Shown here piece by piece: positions 1 through 8,233 of a DNA stretch of 64,000 nucleotides; within the stretch, counting starts at the first letter, position 1; every line of letters starts with the position of its first letter. The notes under the pieces were generated by a model. The model saw only the letters and a list, made by a program, of their open reading frames with translations. It had not been told where the DNA came from and ran no database searches. Position numbers and translations under genes: made by a program. Source of the stretch: Mesorhizobium sp. STM 4661 (GTDB taxonomy: Bacteria > Pseudomonadota > Alphaproteobacteria > Rhizobiales > Rhizobiaceae); contig NZ_CAAF010000004.1 in assembly GCF_000359125.1 (NCBI RefSeq), positions 1-64,000 of the forward strand. The letters are read 5' to 3'.

Positions 1-153
1 GCCTGCCGGCACCCGTATAGTGACGGGGAGAAGGGTGACACTCTGGCAACGCTCACTGTCTTCGGCTAGCTTTCGAAAATTCCTTGGCGGAGGATGAACC
101 TTTTGGGGCCGATCAACGACAGAGCAGGCAGGAGCCAGGCGGCTCGAGCGGCC

Positions 154-720
154 ATGACGGCGGCGACGGAGACCGATCGCGCGCTTGTCGACCGGGTCGC
201 GAAGGGCGACCGTGCCGCCGTGCGGCTCCTGTTCATGCGCCACCACGCGCGGGTCTACCGCTTCGTGGCGCGCCAGACGGGATCGGAAATGATGGCCGAC
301 GACATCGCAAACGAGGTCTTCCTCGAACTCTGGCGGCAGGCGCCCGGCTTCGAGGGGCGCTCGGAAGTCTCGACATGGCTGCTCGGCATTGCGCGCTTCA
401 AGGCGCTGTCGGTCCTGCGCAAGAAGAAGGAGGACTGGATCGACGACGATGACGCGGCCCAGGTGCCCGACGGCGCCGATACGCCGGAAGTCGTCACCAT
501 GAAACAGGACAAGGGCGCCGCCTTGCGACGCTTCGTCGATACCTTGCCGGAAGAACACCGCACGGTGATCGACCTTGCCTATTACCACGGCCAGTCGGTG
601 GCCGAGATCGGCGAGGTGCTCGGCATTCCGGTCGCCACCGTCAAGACCAGAATGTTCTATGCCCGCAAGAAACTCGGCGAAGCCTTGAAGGCCGCCGGTT
701 ACGACAGGGGGTGGCCATGA
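154..720 (+). CDS. ECF-type RNA polymerase sigma factor
   Basis: Sigma-70 family factor of the extracytoplasmic-function type, about 188 aa. Region 2 is seen around the stretch ending in DDIANEVFLELWRQA and STWLLGIARFKAL. Region 4 is the C-terminal HTH (LPEEHRTVIDLAYYHGQSVA, then IGEVLGIPVATVKTRMFYAR). An in-frame ATG at 94 would add 20 residues, but the GGAGG there touches the ATG directly, too close for a ribosome site, so the conserved start MTAATETDRAL at 154 is preferred. Its end overlaps the anti-sigma gene by 4 nt (ATGA), so the two are translationally coupled. The target promoter is unknown; ECF/anti-sigma pairs usually control their own operon. Confidence 0.9.
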   Translation: MTAATETDRALVDRVAKGDRAAVRLLFMRHHARVYRFVARQTGSEMMADDIANEVFLELWRQAPGFEGRSEVSTWLLGIARFKALSVLRKKKEDWIDDDDAAQVPDGADTPEVVTMKQDKGAALRRFVDTLPEEHRTVIDLAYYHGQSVAEIGEVLGIPVATVKTRMFYARKKLGEALKAAGYDRGWP

Positions 721-1385
721 GCGCCGCTGAAAAGATGTCGCGCCGCGACGAAATGGAAACGCTGCTGCCGTTCTACCTGAACGGCTCGCTGGAAGGCTCG
801 GACCTCGAAGCCGTCGAGGAATGGCTGGCGACCGATCCGGCAGCACTTGCTGCATTGGGCGAGACCGAGGCCGAATTCTCCGGCACCGCCGCCGCCAATG
901 AGGCGATCCGCCCGCCGGCCGATGCGCTCAGCCGCTTCGCCAAGGCGCTTGACGCCGAGGCCGGGCCGGCACGCCAGCCAGCCTCATCGTCTTTCCTGGC
1001 GCAGGCGTGGAGCCGCTTCATGGCTGTGCCCGCCGGCGTCGCCTGGGCCGCGGCGGCGGCACTGCTTGCCCTGGTCATGGTGCAGTCGCTTGTCCAGCCC
1101 GGCGGCAAGGGCGGCGATTTCGAGATCGCCGGCGCGCAAGACGATCTGGCAAAAATGCCTTTCGCGCTGGTCAAGTTCAAGCTGGATGCAAAGATGTCCG
1201 ACATCTCGGCCTTTCTCGGCCAGAACGAGCTGAAAATATCAGGCGGGCCGACCGCGGACGGCGTCTTCCGCATCGCCATCCCGGCCACGACCGCCGCCGA
1301 CTATGGAAAAGTGCTCGGCCTTATTGCCGCCCAGCCTTTCGCGGATGCTGTGATCGAGGGAAGGAAACCGGCCAGTGGCGGCTAG
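717..1385 (+). CDS. anti-sigma factor, single membrane span
   Basis: Protein of 222 aa placed as the partner of the upstream ECF sigma factor. The N-terminal roughly 90 residues are acidic and helical (ETLLPFYLNGSLEGSDLEAV), like the sigma-binding anti-sigma domain. I see no zinc-binding HxxxCxxC motif, so it is not a canonical ZAS domain. A proline/serine linker is followed by one hydrophobic span (VAWAAAAALLALVMVQSLV, about residues 115-135) and a periplasmic domain of about 85 residues. The start at 717 forms an ATGA overlap with the sigma stop; an in-frame ATG at 711 is less likely. The 3' end overlaps the protease gene by 11 nt. Confidence 0.8.
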   Translation: MSAAEKMSRRDEMETLLPFYLNGSLEGSDLEAVEEWLATDPAALAALGETEAEFSGTAAANEAIRPPADALSRFAKALDAEAGPARQPASSSFLAQAWSRFMAVPAGVAWAAAAALLALVMVQSLVQPGGKGGDFEIAGAQDDLAKMPFALVKFKLDAKMSDISAFLGQNELKISGGPTADGVFRIAIPATTAADYGKVLGLIAAQPFADAVIEGRKPASGG

Positions 1386-2832
1386 AGCGGTCATCGGAGT
1401 TGTTGGATTTCTGCTGGCGGCGATCGCCGCCACGCCCGTTTTTGCGCAGGGCACGAACCAGCCGCAGCCGAAAACCGACTGTCTCGACCGGACAAACGCG
1501 GCCGGCGCCGACTGCGCCAAGGATGGCACTGGTGAAAAGCCCAGTGCAGGTACCACCGCGACTGGCGCCGTCTTTCTTCCGGCGCTGATCGTCGACCTGT
1601 TCCCCAATCCGGCGGGAGGCACTCCCTTGCCGACCCCCGATCCGCGCCGCGATCCGGCGAGCGGGGCGCTGCCGCCGCCAGTCCAACCCGCCGATGCGCA
1701 AACAGTACAGGTGGCCGTACCGGGCGGTCCGATCGTTTCGCCGACCGATCTGGTTGCGACCGAGCCGCCGCGCGCCATTGTCGGCGATTTCGTGCCCGAC
1801 GAGGTGCTGGCGACTGTCGATGGCGATGCCGGCGCGGTCCAGCAGATCGCCGCCTCGTTCGGCCTCGAAGTGCGTTCGGAACGCCAGTCGCGGCTGCTCG
1901 GTACCACGCTGGTGCGCTTCGGCATTCCCGACGGCCGACCGGTCGGCGTCGTGCTGGCGCAGCTTGCCGCCGACGGCCGTGCCCTGCGGCGCGAGCCCAA
2001 CCATGTCTATTCGCTGCAGCAGGCAGCCAGCATCGTCAACTATGCCTTCGAGCGCATCGCGCTCGATGCAAAAGAGGCCAGCGGCGAGAATGTGCGCGTC
2101 GCCGTCATCGACACCGGCATCGACGACACCAATCCGGCACTAAGCGGCGTCATCGCCGACCAGTTCGACGCCATGCCCAACGTGCCGATCGAAAAGCGCG
2201 ATCACGGCACTTCGATCGACGGGCTGATCGCCGGCGTCGGTGCGCTGAAGGGCATGGCGCCGGGCGCCAAGATCTACCATGCCCGCGCCTTCGAGGACGG
2301 CAAGTCGACCATGGACGTCATCCTGTCGGCGCTGGACTGGGCGGCAAGCCAAGATGTGCGCATCATCAATATGAGCTTCGTCGGGCCGAAGAACGACCTG
2401 CTCGGCGTCGCCTGCCGCAATGCAAGGGCGCTCGGCATCGTGCTGGTCGCCGCCGCCGGCAATAACGGGCCGAAAGCACCCTATGGCTATCCGGCCGCCT
2501 TCGACGGCGTCATCGCGGTGACCGCCACCGATGCCAAGGATGGGCTGATGGCGCAGGCCAATCGCGGCGCCTATGTCTTCATCTCCGCCCCCGGCGTCGA
2601 GATGGTGGCGCCGAGCGGCGCCGGCTCGGATGTGGTCACCGGCACCTCGTTCGCAGCGGCGATCGTCACAGGTGCGATCGCCAACCTCTTTCATGCCGCG
2701 CCGGACCGTTCCGCCGACAATGTCGAGAAGGCACTGGCCGACACCGCCAGGGATCTTGGCCCCAAGGGCCGCGACAATGATTTCGGCTATGGCCTGCTGG
2801 ATACGAAGGCGGCCGAGGCGGCGAAGGAATAG
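1375..2832 (+). CDS. secreted S8 (subtilisin-like) serine protease
   Basis: Protein of 485 aa with a GTG start inside the end of the anti-sigma gene. Residues 1-25 form a signal peptide ending at VFAQ. A proline-rich linker (about 80-135) and a prodomain-like segment (140-215) come before the peptidase S8 domain. The catalytic triad is visible: Asp246 in VIDTGIDD, His277 in DHGTSIDG and Ser425 in GTSFAAAIV, with the oxyanion Asn in AAAGNNGP near 363. The His motif lacks the usual HGTHVAG and reads HGTSIDGLIAG. The overlap with a sigma/anti-sigma pair suggests an envelope-stress or secretion regulon. Its substrate is unknown. Confidence 0.9.
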   Translation: MAARAVIGVVGFLLAAIAATPVFAQGTNQPQPKTDCLDRTNAAGADCAKDGTGEKPSAGTTATGAVFLPALIVDLFPNPAGGTPLPTPDPRRDPASGALPPPVQPADAQTVQVAVPGGPIVSPTDLVATEPPRAIVGDFVPDEVLATVDGDAGAVQQIAASFGLEVRSERQSRLLGTTLVRFGIPDGRPVGVVLAQLAADGRALRREPNHVYSLQQAASIVNYAFERIALDAKEASGENVRVAVIDTGIDDTNPALSGVIADQFDAMPNVPIEKRDHGTSIDGLIAGVGALKGMAPGAKIYHARAFEDGKSTMDVILSALDWAASQDVRIINMSFVGPKNDLLGVACRNARALGIVLVAAAGNNGPKAPYGYPAAFDGVIAVTATDAKDGLMAQANRGAYVFISAPGVEMVAPSGAGSDVVTGTSFAAAIVTGAIANLFHAAPDRSADNVEKALADTARDLGPKGRDNDFGYGLLDTKAAEAAKE

Positions 2833-2854
2833 GCTCTGCGCCTGAAGCTTCTGT

Positions 2855-2893
2855 TTTATGCATTATCCCAGCACGTTTGGGCGACATGCAATA
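2855..2893. repeat. palindromic intergenic repeat, family B
   Basis: Imperfect inverted repeat beginning TTATGCATTATCCCA and ending TTTGGGCGACATGCAA. It is the same family as the copies at 15954, 39158 and 44518. It lies just after the S8 protease stop and could fold as a hairpin in the transcript. Confidence 0.65.
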
Positions 2894-3018
2894 GGCTCGA
2901 ACTCGTCGCCGCAGATGGAAGGCGGCTGTTAATCGGAGAGCTACCGATGGGTGATATATTCGTGTTGTAGGCCCGAACAGGGACTGCTTTGCACTGCGCG
3001 AAGATGGGAGCGCAAGAA

Positions 3019-3267
3019 ATGCCTGAGCTTCTCGGCCCGAAAGGTCTTCTCACCAACATTCTTGGATTTGGGGTATTCATACCCGCATCGCTATTAATAG
3101 TCCTAATTGGATATGTGGTTATGAAAGACCTTCCAATTATGGACAGACAGGGGCGCTACATGAATTTTTTCTTCGAAAATCGAAAGAGAGAATGGAAGGC
3201 GATGCTCTCCCTTTGGCTTATCTTGGCCATGCTGTTGGCCGGCACTGCCATATCGTCAAAGTTCTAG
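3019..3267 (+). CDS. small two-TM membrane protein, unknown function
   Basis: About 82 aa from the ATG at 3019, which has GGGAGCG about 8 nt upstream. A TTG at 2989 would add 10 residues but has no clear ribosome site. Two hydrophobic segments are seen (FGVFIPASLLIVLIGYVVM and AMLSLWLILAMLLAGTAI), separated by a charged loop with FFENRKREWK. The layout suggests an inner-membrane protein with both ends on the same side. I do not recognise the family. Base composition is lower in GC than the neighbours, fitting the accessory segment that follows. Confidence 0.5.
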   Translation: MPELLGPKGLLTNILGFGVFIPASLLIVLIGYVVMKDLPIMDRQGRYMNFFFENRKREWKAMLSLWLILAMLLAGTAISSKF

Positions 3268-3307
3268 ACCTGTGTCCGGAACTCGATCGCTCGAAGTGGT
3301 TTCGACC

Positions 3308-3409
3308 CTAAGCCGGCGCACCGGCCACCGATCCCCTGACCACCAGGTCGACCGGCCAGACCTCGCCGCGGGCGCCCTCTTCCAGGCCGGAAATCCGCGC
3401 CGCCAGTCT
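3308..3409 (-). pseudogene. remnant: 3' end of a LacI-family regulator gene
   Basis: Read on the minus strand this gives 33 codons and a TAG stop. From RLAARISGLEEGARGEVW to GSVAGAPA they match the C-terminus of the LacI-type regulator at 5243-6265 residue for residue. At DNA level about 17 of 102 positions differ, mostly at silent sites, so this is a diverged copy and not an assembly duplicate. No upstream part of the gene remains. Both copies point the same way and flank the trypsin-like protease and small secreted protein genes. Confidence 0.85.
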
Positions 3410-3569
3410 TTTCATTCACTGAGCCGTGACGCCCGTAAGCCATCCGTAAGTCCGGTCCTGTCAGCTTCGCCTGATCGGCAGCGAGAAGACGTTGCGCACC
3501 TTTCGATCAGCTTGGCTGTCGAGGATGCGCATTTCGTCGGGGTCTGTCAGAGGCGGATAGGATGCTCCC

Positions 3570-4586
3570 ATGTCAAACCGAAACCTGATGGAAGCAAAAA
3601 TTGCTTGCATTGCCTTTCTGGTATTTTTGTCGCTCGGCGCCTCAACCGCGCTAGCACAGGAATGTGAAGACACTCCAGAGGGCCGTATCTGCCGTGTCGT
3701 TCAGCCCATCAGTGCTGGAACGGAAGTCGACGCGAACACACAGCGCGGACTCGGCCTTGTCACCATCAATGGCTGTTCGGGCACACTTCTCAATCGCTAT
3801 TGGGTCCTGACCGCGCGCCACTGTGTCACGCAGGCGCCAGCCCCAGGGAGTGCGAGGACTGTAAATAATCCCATTTCCAATCCCCTTGTCCCGCCAGAGC
3901 AGGTGAGTGTCCGCGCGGATCCGTGGGCGCCTGGCCGGATGGTCGGCCGCGCATCGCGCATCGTCGATTTCGCGGCGAACCTCAATGCGTTCGCGGCGAA
4001 CGTGAACACGACGGACATCCGTGACATCGTCCTTGTCTACCTGGGGCGTGCCGATCTTGGCCCCGTGGACAGCCAGCGAATCTACGCTATCGCGCTTGAT
4101 CGAGGCGGTGGGTCTGTCGTCTTGAGTGGGCGTTTGAGAACGACTGACACGGTCACACAGTACGGCCGCGGCTTTTCCACATTCGCCACCGGCGCGTTTG
4201 GCGCTCCTGGAGCTGTGCCTGCGCAGGGTCTCGGCATATACCGCAGCGCGCAGTTCACCCCGTCCGGGATAACGGATTCCGGCTACGCTCTTGCCATGAA
4301 CCCTGCCACTCAGGTGGGCCATGGCGGAGACAGCGGCGGACCTACCGTGGTCACGGTCAACGGCTTTGGAGTCGGTATTGCCGGCGTGCAGTCTACTTGC
4401 GGCCCGCCCGCCCCACCGCAAGGCTGGCTTTGGTCCACCGGCATCAACTTCTGCAATTACGTGTCGACCGAGCCATTCTTAAGCGAAATCATCAGTGCCA
4501 TCAAAGAGTCGCCAGGCGTGGCTTGTGAAACGTCGGCTGCGTGCTCGTCCATGGAAACAACTAGTCTACTCTTGATGTTGGATTAG
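3570..4586 (+). CDS. secreted trypsin-like (S1) serine protease
   Basis: Protein of 338 aa with a signal peptide (hydrophobic core IACIAFLVFLSLGAS, cleavage near ALAQ30). The trypsin fold is indicated by the triad: His84 in LTARHC, Asp152 in RDIVLVYL (Asp149 is the alternative) and Ser255 in GHGGDSGGPTV. The cysteine flanking His84 and several others suggest disulfides outside the cytoplasm. An ATG 18 nt downstream (MEAKIAC) is an alternative start. The gene sits alone with the small secreted protein at 4673, between two copies of a LacI-gene 3' end, in DNA of somewhat lower GC than the flanks, which suggests a gained segment. Function could be nutritional or antagonistic; the sequence does not decide. 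Confidence 0.85.
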   Translation: MSNRNLMEAKIACIAFLVFLSLGASTALAQECEDTPEGRICRVVQPISAGTEVDANTQRGLGLVTINGCSGTLLNRYWVLTARHCVTQAPAPGSARTVNNPISNPLVPPEQVSVRADPWAPGRMVGRASRIVDFAANLNAFAANVNTTDIRDIVLVYLGRADLGPVDSQRIYAIALDRGGGSVVLSGRLRTTDTVTQYGRGFSTFATGAFGAPGAVPAQGLGIYRSAQFTPSGITDSGYALAMNPATQVGHGGDSGGPTVVTVNGFGVGIAGVQSTCGPPAPPQGWLWSTGINFCNYVSTEPFLSEIISAIKESPGVACETSAACSSMETTSLLLMLD

Positions 4587-4672
4587 ACGAATTCCGTTTC
4601 GTGTGATCCAGTCTCGTGAGGCTGGAAGACCTTCCAAAGCTTTCGTGAAGCAACGACAATATGGAGATGAAC

Positions 4673-5029
4673 ATGTTTGTTAAAAAATTTATTTACGGAT
4701 TCATGCTCGTTGGAACGGTCGTCTTGGCCGACGCAAAGACAGTAAATGCTGCCCCCCAGTGGACAGAGTGGGGTCAGATCACTTCAATAGAGGCAGGCTG
4801 GGTCGCGGACGCAGCATCCCTGAGGCACTCGTCGACAACGATGGTAAACCCAAGTGCATGCCCGACCATCGACTATGGATACATGACGAACCCCGATGAT
4901 GCGGGGCACAGCTGGTTCCACACCATCGCATTGAGCGCCTTCCTCAATAGGAAGCAAGTCGCCTTTTTGGTCGACGGCTGCTACGCGGATAAACCACGGA
5001 TCATCTCAATCAAGATCCAAAATCCCTGA
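4673..5029 (+). CDS. small secreted protein, unknown function
   Basis: About 118 aa. Of the three in-frame ATGs (4661, 4667, 4673), 4673 is chosen because GGAG lies at the right distance before it. A signal peptide is clear (FVKKFIYGFMLVGTVVLADA, cleavage near VNAA). The mature domain of about 90 residues has two cysteines (SACPT and DGCYAD) that could form one disulfide. It follows the trypsin-like protease by 86 nt on the same strand and may be co-transcribed; as a secreted neighbour it could be an inhibitor or partner, but nothing in the sequence proves this. I do not recognise the family. Confidence 0.6.
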   Translation: MFVKKFIYGFMLVGTVVLADAKTVNAAPQWTEWGQITSIEAGWVADAASLRHSSTTMVNPSACPTIDYGYMTNPDDAGHSWFHTIALSAFLNRKQVAFLVDGCYADKPRIISIKIQNP

Positions 5030-5118
5030 GCGACGGCCCGGTGGACATTACTGTGACATGATCCAATCGCCGAATTTTCGATGGCTCATCCGTCGGCAAC
5101 GATCCAAGGCACCTTACT

Positions 5119-5242
5119 AGAGCGGTTCATCGTTTCACGGAAACGCCGAACCGCTCTGTCTCTTTGTTGTTGCGCAATTCCCAAGGGAAAGCGCTACGCG
5201 CTTTTCCCGGGAAAACCGTTTCACACTTTTCCTGGAATTGCT
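5119..5242. repeat. composite palindromic repeat, family A (long copy)
   Basis: The left part is a hairpin: AGAGCGGTTC at 5119-5128 pairs with GAACCGCTCT at 5148-5157, and an inner CGTTTC/GAAACG pair stacks inside it. The right part (5172-5242) starts GCGCAATTCCC and ends GGAATTGCT, with an inner GGGAAAGCGC/GCGCTTTTCCC stem. The right part recurs at 32213-32285 with a single mismatch in about 71 bases. The element ends exactly against the stop codon of the LacI-type gene. Confidence 0.85.
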
Positions 5243-6265
5243 CTAGGCCGGCGCGCCGGCCACTGACCCCCGCACCACCAGATCGACCGGCCAGACCTCG
5301 CCTCGAGCCCCTTCCTCCAATCCGGATATCCGCGCCGCCAGGCGCTCGGCGACGCGCGCGCCGGCCAGGCGGATCGACGAGCGCGTCGTCGACAGCGGCA
5401 CGGAAAAATTCTCCGGCTTCAGCCAGGGAAAGACGTCGTCATGGGCGATCAGCGACAGGTCGCCCGGAATGGTCAGGCCGAGATCGCGCACCGCGCGCAC
5501 GACGCCGAGCGCCATGATCAGGCTGGAGCAGGCGATCGCCGTCGGCGCGTCGCCCTGCTCAAGCAGGCGCCTGGTGGCGCGGTAGCCGTTCTCCTCGGTC
5601 ATGACCACGGAGCAGACATGGCGCTCGCCGAGCGTCAGGCCACTGGCGGCGAGCGCCCGGCGCACGCCGCGCTCGCGGTGGATGGCGAAGGTCTCGCGGT
5701 CGTCGCCATTGATCAGCGCCAGCCGCCGGTGGCCGAGCTGGACGAGCAGCCGGGCAGCCTCATGGAAGGCGCCCTCATTGTCGATGTCGGTGAAGGGATA
5801 GTCGAAATCGAAGCCTTCGCTGCGGCCATGGACGATGAAGGGGATGCCGAGCGTATTGACCAGCGCCACCCGCCGGTCGGCCGGCCGCGGCGAGGAGATA
5901 TAGACGGCGTCAACCTGCCGGTTGGCGACGATGCGCCGATAGGTGGTCTCCTGGTCGTCGGCGTCGGCGGGAGACAGCACCAGGTCTAGTTCGTGCGAGC
6001 GGGCGTAGTCGCCGAGACCGGACAGGAACTCGACGAAATGCGGGTCGATGTCAACGCTGGTTCCGGTCGGCAGGACATAGCCGATCATCCCGGTCTTGCC
6101 GGTCGCCAGCCGGCGCGCGCTCGGGTTGGGGCGGTAGCCATGGCGCTTGGCGGCGTCCATCACCCGCCGACGCGTCTCCTCGTTGACCTCGGGGTAGCCG
6201 TTCAGCGCGCGGCTCACCGTGGTCTGCGAGAGCGACAGCATATGGGAGAGCTGCTTGAGGTTCAC
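5243..6265 (-). CDS. aglR: LacI-family repressor of the alpha-glucoside operon
   Basis: Protein of 340 aa, the normal LacI length. The N-terminal HTH is MNLKQLSHMLSLSQTTVSRA followed by the hinge NPSARRLATGKTGMIGYV; the rest is a periplasmic-binding-protein-like effector domain. Translation begins at a GTG (6263-6265) with GGAGG about 6 nt upstream. It is divergent from aglE, as aglR is from aglEFGAK in Sinorhizobium meliloti, so it probably represses the agl operon and itself and is released by an alpha-glucoside (inference). Two perfect AAAGCGCTTT operators lie between the genes. The stop codon directly abuts a repeat element, and a diverged copy of the gene's last 100 bp lies at 3308-3409. 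Confidence 0.88.
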   Translation of the reverse strand: MNLKQLSHMLSLSQTTVSRALNGYPEVNEETRRRVMDAAKRHGYRPNPSARRLATGKTGMIGYVLPTGTSVDIDPHFVEFLSGLGDYARSHELDLVLSPADADDQETTYRRIVANRQVDAVYISSPRPADRRVALVNTLGIPFIVHGRSEGFDFDYPFTDIDNEGAFHEAARLLVQLGHRRLALINGDDRETFAIHRERGVRRALAASGLTLGERHVCSVVMTEENGYRATRRLLEQGDAPTAIACSSLIMALGVVRAVRDLGLTIPGDLSLIAHDDVFPWLKPENFSVPLSTTRSSIRLAGARVAERLAARISGLEEGARGEVWPVDLVVRGSVAGAPA

Positions 6266-6283
6266 GGGAGGCCTCCAAGCCTC

Positions 6284-6293
6284 AAAGCGCTTT
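6284..6293. promoter_or_regulatory. LacI-type operator O1 (aglR side)
   Basis: Perfect palindrome AAAGCGCTTT in the context TCAAAGCGCTTTCAA, 19 bp upstream of the aglR GTG. It matches the typical LacI/GalR operator with central CG. Its position suggests autoregulation of aglR. Confidence 0.75.
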
Positions 6294-6505
6294 CAATTTT
6301 GAATTCCGCCCGCAATAAAAGCGGCGGAACCAGCGTCCGACAACCATAAGCAGTGTTGGAACCTGTTTGCAGCAAAAATTTCTGCTGCGCCGCCAAAAAA
6401 GCATGTTGCAGCGCACATTTTGTGCTCTTCATCGCAGAAATCAAATCGATTAGCCTGCCGACCCTCTTGACTTCCGGTCGATTCGGTGGCGAGATCAGAA
6501 AGGCC

Positions 6506-6515
6506 AAAGCGCTTT
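6506..6515. promoter_or_regulatory. LacI-type operator O2 (aglE side)
   Basis: Second perfect AAAGCGCTTT, here in CCAAAGCGCTTTGAG, about 114 bp upstream of the aglE start and 222 bp from O1. The spacing is close to a whole number of helical turns, so repression by DNA looping between the two sites is possible. Confidence 0.75.
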
Positions 6516-6628
6516 GAGAGACTTTGCGGAAGGTTGCGGTTCCCTTCCGACTGAGTCACAGTCCCGCAGCGCCGGCGGGCGGAATGGAGGTTCCGTCCGG
6601 TGTTTGTCACCACTGGGAGGAAATACCG

Positions 6629-7984
6629 ATGAAGAAAATGCTTCTGCTGGGCGCCGCGTTTGCCACGCTCGCCCTGGGCGCACCGGCGCAAGCCGAATTG
6701 AAATTCAAGCCGGGCGAAGACCCCCGCTTCAACTGGGCGAATTACGAAGAGCTCAAGAAGGTCGACCTCAAGGGCGAGACGCTGTCGATCTTCGGGCCTT
6801 GGCGCGGCGAGGACGAGGGCCTGGTGCGCGGCGTTCTCGACTATTTCTCGGAAGCGACCGGCGTCGAGCTCAAATATTCCTCCTCGGAGAATTACGAACA
6901 GCAGATCGTCATCGACACGCAGGCCGGCAGCCCGCCCAACATCGCCGTGCTGCCGCAGCCGGGCCTGATCCAGGACCTGGCCTCGAAGGGCCTGCTGACG
7001 CCGCTTGGCGACGACACCGCCAATTGGGTGAAGGACAATTACGGCGCCGGCCAGTCCTGGGTCGATCTCGGAACCTTCAAGGACAAGGACGGCAAGCCGG
7101 GCTTCTTCGCCTTCCCCTACAAGGCCGACGTGAAGTCGCTGGTCTGGTACTCGCCGGACAATTTCGAGGAAGCCGGCTACACGGTGCCGAAGACGCAGGA
7201 AGAGCTGGCCGAGCTCGAAAAGAAGATCATCGCCGACGGCGGCACGCCGTGGTGCATCGGGCTCGGTTCGGGCGGCGCCACAGGCTGGCCGGCGACCGAC
7301 TGGGTGGAAGACATCATGCTGCGCACCCAGTCGCCCGAGACCTACGACAAATGGGTGAAGAACGAAATCCCGTTCAACGATCCCGCGGTGGTCAACGCCA
7401 TCGACATTTTCGGCAAGATCGCGACCGACGACAAGATGGTCGACGGTGGTGCCAAGGCGGTCGCCGCGACCGACTTCCGCGACAGCCCGAAGGGCCTCTT
7501 CTCGGTGCCGCCGAAATGCTATTTGCATCACCAGGCGTCGTTCATCCCGACCTTCTTCCCGGAAGGGACCAAAGTCGGCGAGGATGCGGACTTCTTCTAC
7601 TTCCCGCCTTACGCCTCCAAGCCAGAACTCGGCACGCCGGTGCTCGGCGCCGGCACGCTGGCCATGATCACCAAGGATAGCAAGGCGGCGCGCGCGTTCA
7701 TCGAATTCCTGAAGATGCCGCTCGCGCACGAGATCTGGATGGCCGAGGGCGGCTTCGTGACGCCGTTCAAGTCGGTCAACAAGGATGCCTATGCCAGCGA
7801 CGCGCTGAGGAAGCAGGGCGAGATCCTCGCCAACGCCTCGACCTTCCGCTTCGATGGGTCCGACCTGATGCCGGGCAAGATCGGCGCCGGCGCCTTCTGG
7901 ACCGGCATGATCGATCTGGTCGGCGGCAAGCCCGCCCAGGATGTCGCCAGCGACATCCAGAAGAGCTGGGACGCAATCAAGTAA
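6629..7984 (+). CDS. aglE: alpha-glucoside ABC transporter, periplasmic binding protein
   Basis: Family 1 extracellular solute-binding protein, 451 aa. The start at 6629 has a strong GGGAGGAAA 5-10 nt upstream and gives a signal peptide (MKKMLLLGAAFATLALGAPA, cleavage near AQA). The mature protein would capture alpha-glucosides such as sucrose, maltose or trehalose for AglF/AglG; this substrate range is known for S. meliloti Agl and is inferred here from the full aglEFGAK order. It is the first gene of the operon and is separated from aglF by a 249-bp gap holding a strong hairpin, the usual arrangement for a binding protein made in excess of its permease. Confidence 0.9.
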   Translation: MKKMLLLGAAFATLALGAPAQAELKFKPGEDPRFNWANYEELKKVDLKGETLSIFGPWRGEDEGLVRGVLDYFSEATGVELKYSSSENYEQQIVIDTQAGSPPNIAVLPQPGLIQDLASKGLLTPLGDDTANWVKDNYGAGQSWVDLGTFKDKDGKPGFFAFPYKADVKSLVWYSPDNFEEAGYTVPKTQEELAELEKKIIADGGTPWCIGLGSGGATGWPATDWVEDIMLRTQSPETYDKWVKNEIPFNDPAVVNAIDIFGKIATDDKMVDGGAKAVAATDFRDSPKGLFSVPPKCYLHHQASFIPTFFPEGTKVGEDADFFYFPPYASKPELGTPVLGAGTLAMITKDSKAARAFIEFLKMPLAHEIWMAEGGFVTPFKSVNKDAYASDALRKQGEILANASTFRFDGSDLMPGKIGAGAFWTGMIDLVGGKPAQDVASDIQKSWDAIK

Positions 7985-8029
7985 GCGGCTGGCTTATCCA
8001 GCTGAACATTCGGATTACCGATCCTGAAT

Positions 8030-8056
8030 GGATCCGGGCCGCAAGGGCCCGGATCC
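8030..8056 (+). promoter_or_regulatory. strong hairpin between aglE and aglF
   Basis: Perfect 11-bp inverted repeat, GGATCCGGGCC at 8030-8040 and GGCCCGGATCC at 8046-8056, with a 5-nt loop. No T-run follows and the operon continues, so it is better read as an mRNA 3'-stabilising or processing hairpin protecting the aglE message than as a full terminator. Confidence 0.7.
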
Positions 8057-8233
8057 GACTGGCGGCCAGCGCCGCACCTGATGTCATGAGCACATAGACA
8101 TTCCGGCATGAGGCGCGACCAGCAAGAGTGGAACCCTGCTTTGCATCCGGTCGCGCAAACAACTTAAATCGGCGCACGATCCCGTCGACAAAGCCATTAC
8201 CGATTGGCGGATCAAGCGCAGGGGGAGGGACCC

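Noticed and set aside
3308..5344. Direct repeats as attachment sites of an integrative element
   Set aside because: No integrase, no tRNA, and the copies are diverged by about 17 of 102 bases with silent-type changes; homologous recombination between gene variants explains it better.
6293..7729. Long minus-strand reading frame over aglE
   Set aside because: It lies wholly opposite aglE and the aglR-aglE intergenic region, is Arg/Gly/Leu-rich without motifs, and has no ribosome site. It is a GC-rich shadow.
8030..8056. Hairpin read as terminator ending the aglE transcript
   Set aside because: No T-run follows and the operon continues with intact aglF-G-A-K, so full termination is unlikely.
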